Shown piece after piece: positions 21,228 to 25,217 of a stretch of DNA of 25,217 bases. This DNA comes from Collodictyon triciliatum (lineage: Eukaryota; CRuMs): positions 1 to 25,217 of the forward strand of contig JBHJMP010000148.1 of NCBI GenBank assembly GCA_043381765.1, in the 5' to 3' direction. Every line of letters begins with the position of its first letter. Within the stretch, counting starts at the first letter, position 1. A model generated the notes under the pieces. It made no database searches. It had not been told where the DNA came from and was given only the letters and a program-made list of their open reading frames with translations. A program made the translations under genes and the position numbers.

Positions 21228-22509
21228 GTGTGTTTTATACAAGATTGCTGTAAATCTTCAAGAATGCCTTCTGTGAATAAAAGGACATTCTCCCTTCTGT
21301 TCTTTCGTGGGTCTGGATTGTGAAACCTAAGAAGAAAAGTGGAGGAAATAAATGGGCAATCAGAGGTTGGTAGAGACGAATCATAAAATACCTTGTGATA
21401 GAGAAAGTCTTATCGCGCGTCATCCGGCGAAGATAGTTTTGGTTTGGTTTTGGACGAGTGGTTCTGTGCCCTGGAATTCACATCCAGATTTGAACATGTA
21501 AAGGCTCAATGAATTATAAATTCCACAAAAGAAATTCATCTTGGCCTGAAAATTTTGAAAACGAGAACGATTTGTCCAAAAGAGGTATCACGCCAAGTCC
21601 TTCCCATGCAGCAGACATGGTTGCTTTTACGACTAATGATGCCATATTAGTGTTTATTCTGTTGAAGAGTCAGTCGAATCCTCCGCTTTTGTCCGTTTTG
21701 TTTTCCCGACCACAGGTTATCCGATAAGGTCGCTTCATTATCCAGCTTGTTTTTCGCGTGGTTGTTACTTTCGAGTCGCACCACAACGGCCACTGAATCC
21801 AAATGTAGCAGTTGCGAACTGCCTATTCCGTAAGATCATCCAAATAGGAAGTTGTGTATTTGAATTAAATTTTTCTTTTCGGGGCCAAAATCAGAATTCA
21901 ATTCATTAAAATTCGAAAAGACTACACAAGAAACGCATTTTATTTTCTCGAAAAGAAACGCTGTGCATAATATAAAGAGCGATAGATGAAATCTGCAAGG
22001 CGAAAGAAAAAAAAACAATTATTTGAAATTTCCAAGGAGTTTGTGGGGTTTAAAGAGAAACAAATGACCAACAACAGCAGCGGCCAATCCGCAACAGCCT
22101 TCAACCAATCCGATGAGGTGAAGAGAGAGAGAGAAGAGAAAAGAGAATAGAACAGAGAAGAAAGGAGAATGAGAGATAAAGAAAATACCACAGTATTGAA
22201 TCGCCCCAAGCGCACATGACAACACACCCACCTTCATCCCGCACGGCCACCCCGCCCGGGACGTCACCGACAACATAAATAGACGGTGGCTGCCATGCGC
22301 AACCTCGCACAACATATCCCCAACAACAAAGCAAAGTCTCATTTCCCATTCAAAGCCGAATACAAAACAAAAACAAAACAAAAACAAACCACTTCGATTA
22401 GCTTGTCCAGAGCACTCTGTGCACAAACAAAACAAAATAGAACAGAACATGACATAACAAAGAACAAAATAGAACAGAACAGAACAGAACAGAACAGCAC
22501 AGAACAGCC
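21228..22509. other. Intergenic stretch with no supported gene
   Basis: It holds the 3' flank of the membrane-protein gene, then AT-rich unique sequence, a purine tract (AGAGAGAGAGAAGAG, about 22118-22180), and A/C-rich repeats before the next ORF. A 72-codon plus ORF at 21509-21727 has no recognisable feature. Confidence 0.45.
22436..22507. repeat. (AGAAC)n-like microsatellite just upstream of an ORF
   Basis: AGAAC and AGAACA units with variants end three bases before the ATG at 22510. It would form the 5' leader if that ORF is expressed. Confidence 0.8.
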
Positions 22510-23103
22510 ATGACAATGAAGCGCAGCGCCCACGAGTGGGAGGGCACAGAGAGCACACGCGTGTGTGTGAGCGAGGCCGCGTGGGACTCGCTGGTGGCCG
22601 GGATGCTGGACGCGTGTCCCCGCAAACGCCTGCGAGGCCGCCCCCGCCGCGACGGACAACCGCCACAGCCCCGCCCGAAGCCGCCGCATCCGCCCCTCGC
22701 CCTCCTCAACCACTTCGTCCTGCCCCCGCGCTCCCCGCCCGCATTCCTCTCGCTCCCCATCCCCATCCCCATCCCCCTCGCCGTCCCGCTCGCGCCCGCA
22801 TTCTCCCATGGACGCACAAACAACGCAGCTGGCACCGCCACAGACTCTTCCATCTCCATTTCGTCGTCCCTGTCGCCCGCATTCCCCCATGGACGCACAA
22901 ATAACGCAGCTGGCACCGCCACAGACTCTTCCGTTTCCATTTCATCGTCGTCGTCATCTTCATCAGCGTCGCTCTCGCCCGCATTCCCTGACGGACGCAC
23001 CAACTGCCCGAGTGGCACAACCACCCCGCCGAGCCGCCTGCAGGTCATGCAGATTCCCTTTCTGCTCAACGAGCCGCCCTTTGCAAACGCCGCGACCTCC
23101 TGA
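22510..23103 (+). CDS. GC-rich ORF, AT-hook-like motif and three-fold Ser-rich repeat
   Basis: The ORF has 197 codons, ATG to TGA. I recognise no domain except an AT-hook-like patch near residue 38 (PRKRLRGRPRR, core RGRP), which in known proteins binds the minor groove of AT-rich DNA. A Pro-rich linker follows, then three copies of a unit starting SPAF[SP]HGRTNNAAGTATDSS with serine runs, spaced 81 and 102 bases apart, both whole codons. The C-terminus is QIPFLLNEPPFANAATS. The region is far richer in GC than its surroundings. Alternative: a long minus ORF (22398-23135) covers the same bases with an acidic repeat. I prefer the plus frame because it has the basic DNA-binding-like motif, less extreme composition and a plausible start, but real coding is not proven. 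Confidence 0.5.
   Translation: MTMKRSAHEWEGTESTRVCVSEAAWDSLVAGMLDACPRKRLRGRPRRDGQPPQPRPKPPHPPLALLNHFVLPPRSPPAFLSLPIPIPIPLAVPLAPAFSHGRTNNAAGTATDSSISISSSLSPAFPHGRTNNAAGTATDSSVSISSSSSSSSASLSPAFPDGRTNCPSGTTTPPSRLQVMQIPFLLNEPPFANAATS
22793..23010 (+). repeat. Three tandem copies of an 81-102 base unit
   Basis: Copies begin with CGCCCGCATTC at 22793, 22874 and 22976. Copies 1 and 2 are nearly identical. The step from copy 2 to 3 is 21 bases longer through extra serine codons, and copy 3 has diverged. Confidence 0.85.
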
Positions 23104-23412
23104 ACAGCCCCCGATTTCTCCGTACACTCATTCACTCACTCGCTCACTATCTCTTCCCCTATCTGTCTCTATCTCTGCTTGTTTCCAATCTCACGTCCCT
23201 ACACAAACACACACACACGCACTGAAGAGGAGGGAAATCGGGAGTTTCTCCTCCGTTCGTCCAACTCATTCGCTTGCTTTTCTCTTCTCTCCTTCTCTCC
23301 TCTCCCCTCTCTTCTACTTACCTATACAAAGTTGATATTAAAGGCCCACCATAGACTGTCAACCAAGGAAGACGTTGGATGGGACTCTGGATGAGAAAGG
23401 ACAGTGCTTTAT
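23104..23412. other. Convergent intergenic spacer, CT-rich
   Basis: It lies between the 22510 ORF (+) and the AAA gene (-) and is strongly pyrimidine-rich on the + strand (TCTCTCC, ACACAC). No gene is seen. Confidence 0.5.
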
Positions 23413-24939
23413 TCATCCCCGCAGCCTGGTCTGCGATGCTCGCTCGGCATTCAGCGCGCTTTGCTGGGCCATCACAGTTGCCACGCTGTTCATGTATTCG
23501 GCCATTGGCGGAAGCGGCACCGGCCCCAAAGTGCCTGCCTCTTTGTCGCTCACTTTCCTCTGTCGAATCAGCATCGCAGCCCATCGCCGCTCTGTCTGCT
23601 GGCACACGTCTTTGATGGTTCGGCCGGATATCCCGTTTGTCTTTTGGGCCAGCTAGTGTTATTAATTAATAATTATATATATTTAAGGGAAAAAAGTGCA
23701 TTCCAATGCACTAGTATTTCTTGCTCTAGCTCGTATACCTATGTTATCAATCACAAGCTGATGTGATGATTAAGATTATATTTTTTTTGAAAAAAAAAAA
23801 GCAACAATCTTGACAGGTAGACTAGTTTGTTTTGTTATCTGTTCTGTTTGTTTTTTTAAGTGCATCTGATGAAAATTCATTGGAGAGAACTCGAATTGAA
23901 AGAAAAAGAAAAATGAAGTGAAGATGGGCACATGGATGATCTGGTTGTGAGAAGGGGAGAATACAAACGATTCTCCGCTCCGGCTCGCTCAGATGGATGG
24001 CGTACAGGCCAAAGATCTCGGCCCGCGCAGACTCATCAGGTAGTGGGAAGCTCAAAGTCGTGTCGAAGCGGCTGAGCAAAGCCTCGTCCAAATCCTGCAT
24101 GTATGTGTGTGTATATGTGCGTGAGTCTGTTTCAGTATGGTTGACACATCTTTTGTGTATGTGCGGGCTGCTTTTTGTGGTGGTGTGCTTCTGATTCTGT
24201 GGGTTTTGGATGCATTTGGTGGTATTGGAGGGAATATTGCTGTATATAGGAGTGCTCTTGTTCGATTCGATGTCGGCGTTAAAAGTAATTATCGTATCGA
24301 TTTTTTTTTCTTCTTCTTCCCTCTCTAGCTTATATTTGGGTGTGGATTGATGGAGCGTATATATTTCTGCTTGTTTGTGTGTTGCATATGTGAACGGGTG
24401 CTGTGTGGTGGCGTTGGCTGTGCCAACAGATACAAAACTATGCTTCAACAATCTGGCATAGGCTGTCACCTGCGGTCGATTCGTAGCTCCAATCACAAGG
24501 GTCTTTTGATTGTCTTGAAAGCCGTCAATTCGACGAAGAAGCACTGTGCAAATGTGGTTGACCATGAACATTATGAATGGAATTTGACATCAATATGTTT
24601 GTAACAAAGGTGCTTGATGTCAAAAGAAAATAATGGATTGGCGTGTAACCATTTCTAATTGGCAATATGCATTCGTGTAATGTGTTTAGATCTCGAGTTC
24701 AATTTTGTTTGCTCATGGAACGAATTCATGTCTTATCTGAAAAAAAAATTCATCTTGGGGAGGGATTATCGATTTAATCCTGTATCATTATCTATATCTT
24801 GTTTTCTCTTTTTGCTTCTCTTGTTTATCTACGGTTGTCTTGTTGTTTTGAATTCATGTTAACAAAATGGTATACCAGACAAAGTTCGTCGCGACGCTTC
24901 ATGAATCTCACCAGATCGTGATGTTGCAAGGGAATCAAT
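23413..24939 (-). CDS. AAA ATPase, C-terminal four exons (5' part outside the window)
   Basis: Exons 24876-24939, 24470-24543, 23969-24094 and 23413-23652 join with matching phases (1, 0, 0) to a TGA. They encode, in order, the region just after Walker B (IDSLATSRSGEIHEASRRTL), LLRRIDGF, sensor 1 (LVIGATNRPQ), the arginine-finger region DLDEALLSRFD, and the small-lid SGRTIKDVCQQTERRWAAML. This is the classic AAA order; Walker A and the acidic Walker B residues must lie upstream. The single-Arg finger form SRFD and the TERRWA lid recall the plant/protist 'AAA-type ATPase' subgroup rather than katanin or p97; that placement is inference. A tail of about 45 residues (LGPVPLPPMAEYMNSV) follows. 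The enzyme would use ATP to remodel proteins, substrate unknown. Confidence 0.85.
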
Positions 24940-25050
24940 CTTGCATTTATTTTATGAAGTTACAGAAAAAAAGAAAGGTCATCTGGTCTTCCAAGTATAT
25001 TTTTTTTTGAAGGGCATGATTTTGTTGAATAAGAGAGACTAGATACTTTT
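24940..25050. other. Intron-like sequence upstream of the first visible AAA exon
   Basis: No coding segment with a Walker A or Walker B motif is seen. The acceptor TGCAAG ends it at 24940. Confidence 0.5.
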
Positions 25051-25217
25051 GTATTCTTTTCTTTTTTCTTTTTTTCTTTTTTTCTTTTTTCTTTTTTCTT
25101 TTTTCCTATTTTCCTATTTTCCTTTTTTCCTTTTTTCCTTTTTTCCTTTTTTCCTTTTTTCCTTTTTTCCTTTTTTCCTTTTTTCCTTTTTTCCTTTTTT
25201 CCTTTTTTCCTTTTTTC
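25051..25217. repeat. (CCTTTTTT)n microsatellite at the window end
   Basis: CTTTTTT-type units change into regular CCTTTTTT 8-mers that reach the last base. The tract lies in an upstream intron or the 5' flank of the AAA gene. Confidence 0.95.

Noticed and set aside
22398-23135. Minus ORF with an acidic repeat (DEDDDDDEMETEE)
   Set aside because: Reverse complement of the plus serine-rich repeat. Kept as an alternative in the plus entry, but I see no domain and the start context is poor.
23375-23766. Plus ORFs over the AAA 3' exon
   Set aside because: Antisense to the recognisable AAA lid sequence SGRTIKDVCQQTERRWA.

Overview
The window is nuclear DNA of a unicellular eukaryote. Genes are split by many short introns (about 35-500 bases) with GT..AG borders. 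The DNA between coding exons is AT-rich and full of simple repeats, and there are three runs of N. The protein families (macro domain, FG-GAP, Fic, Fanzor, Sel1, AAA) do not fix the species. A repeat-rich protist such as a foraminiferan (Reticulomyxa-like) or another rhizarian would fit, but that is inference. TAA, TAG and TGA all appear to act as stops. I found no rRNA, tRNA, CRISPR array or prokaryotic operon.

Layout: (1) 215-1897 (+), a four-exon macro-domain protein with a PIP-box-like N-terminus. (2) 2379-10598 (-), one 29-exon gene that I rebuilt exon by exon with consistent phases. It encodes a surface protein of about 1402 residues: signal peptide, FG-GAP repeats, a 340-residue RS/GS-repeat exon, beta-sandwich-like modules, a cysteine-rich stalk and a polytopic membrane region. 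Its introns hold large pentamer and related repeats. (3) 11584-13668 (-), the 3' part of a Fic-domain gene whose 5' end lies in or beyond a 659-base gap. (4) 14584-15772 (+), a decayed Fanzor (eukaryotic TnpB-like nuclease) with two frameshifts and two internal stops but with its RuvC residues retained. (5) 16082-18907 (-), a two-exon Sel1-repeat protein of about 895 residues with a basic N-terminus. (6) 19866-21227 (+), an intronless orphan multi-pass membrane protein. (7) 22510-23103 (+), a GC-rich ORF with an AT-hook-like motif and a three-fold internal repeat. (8) 23413-24939 (-), the 3' exons of an AAA ATPase that runs out of the window.

The genes do not form an operon-like unit. The macro-domain protein (ADP-ribose) and the Fic protein (AMPylation type) both touch nucleotide-based protein modification, but nothing in the sequence links them. 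The observations most worth a second look are the Fanzor relic, the symmetric repeat exon placed in the ectodomain of the surface protein, and the Fic protein with a long unrecognised helical N-terminal part.
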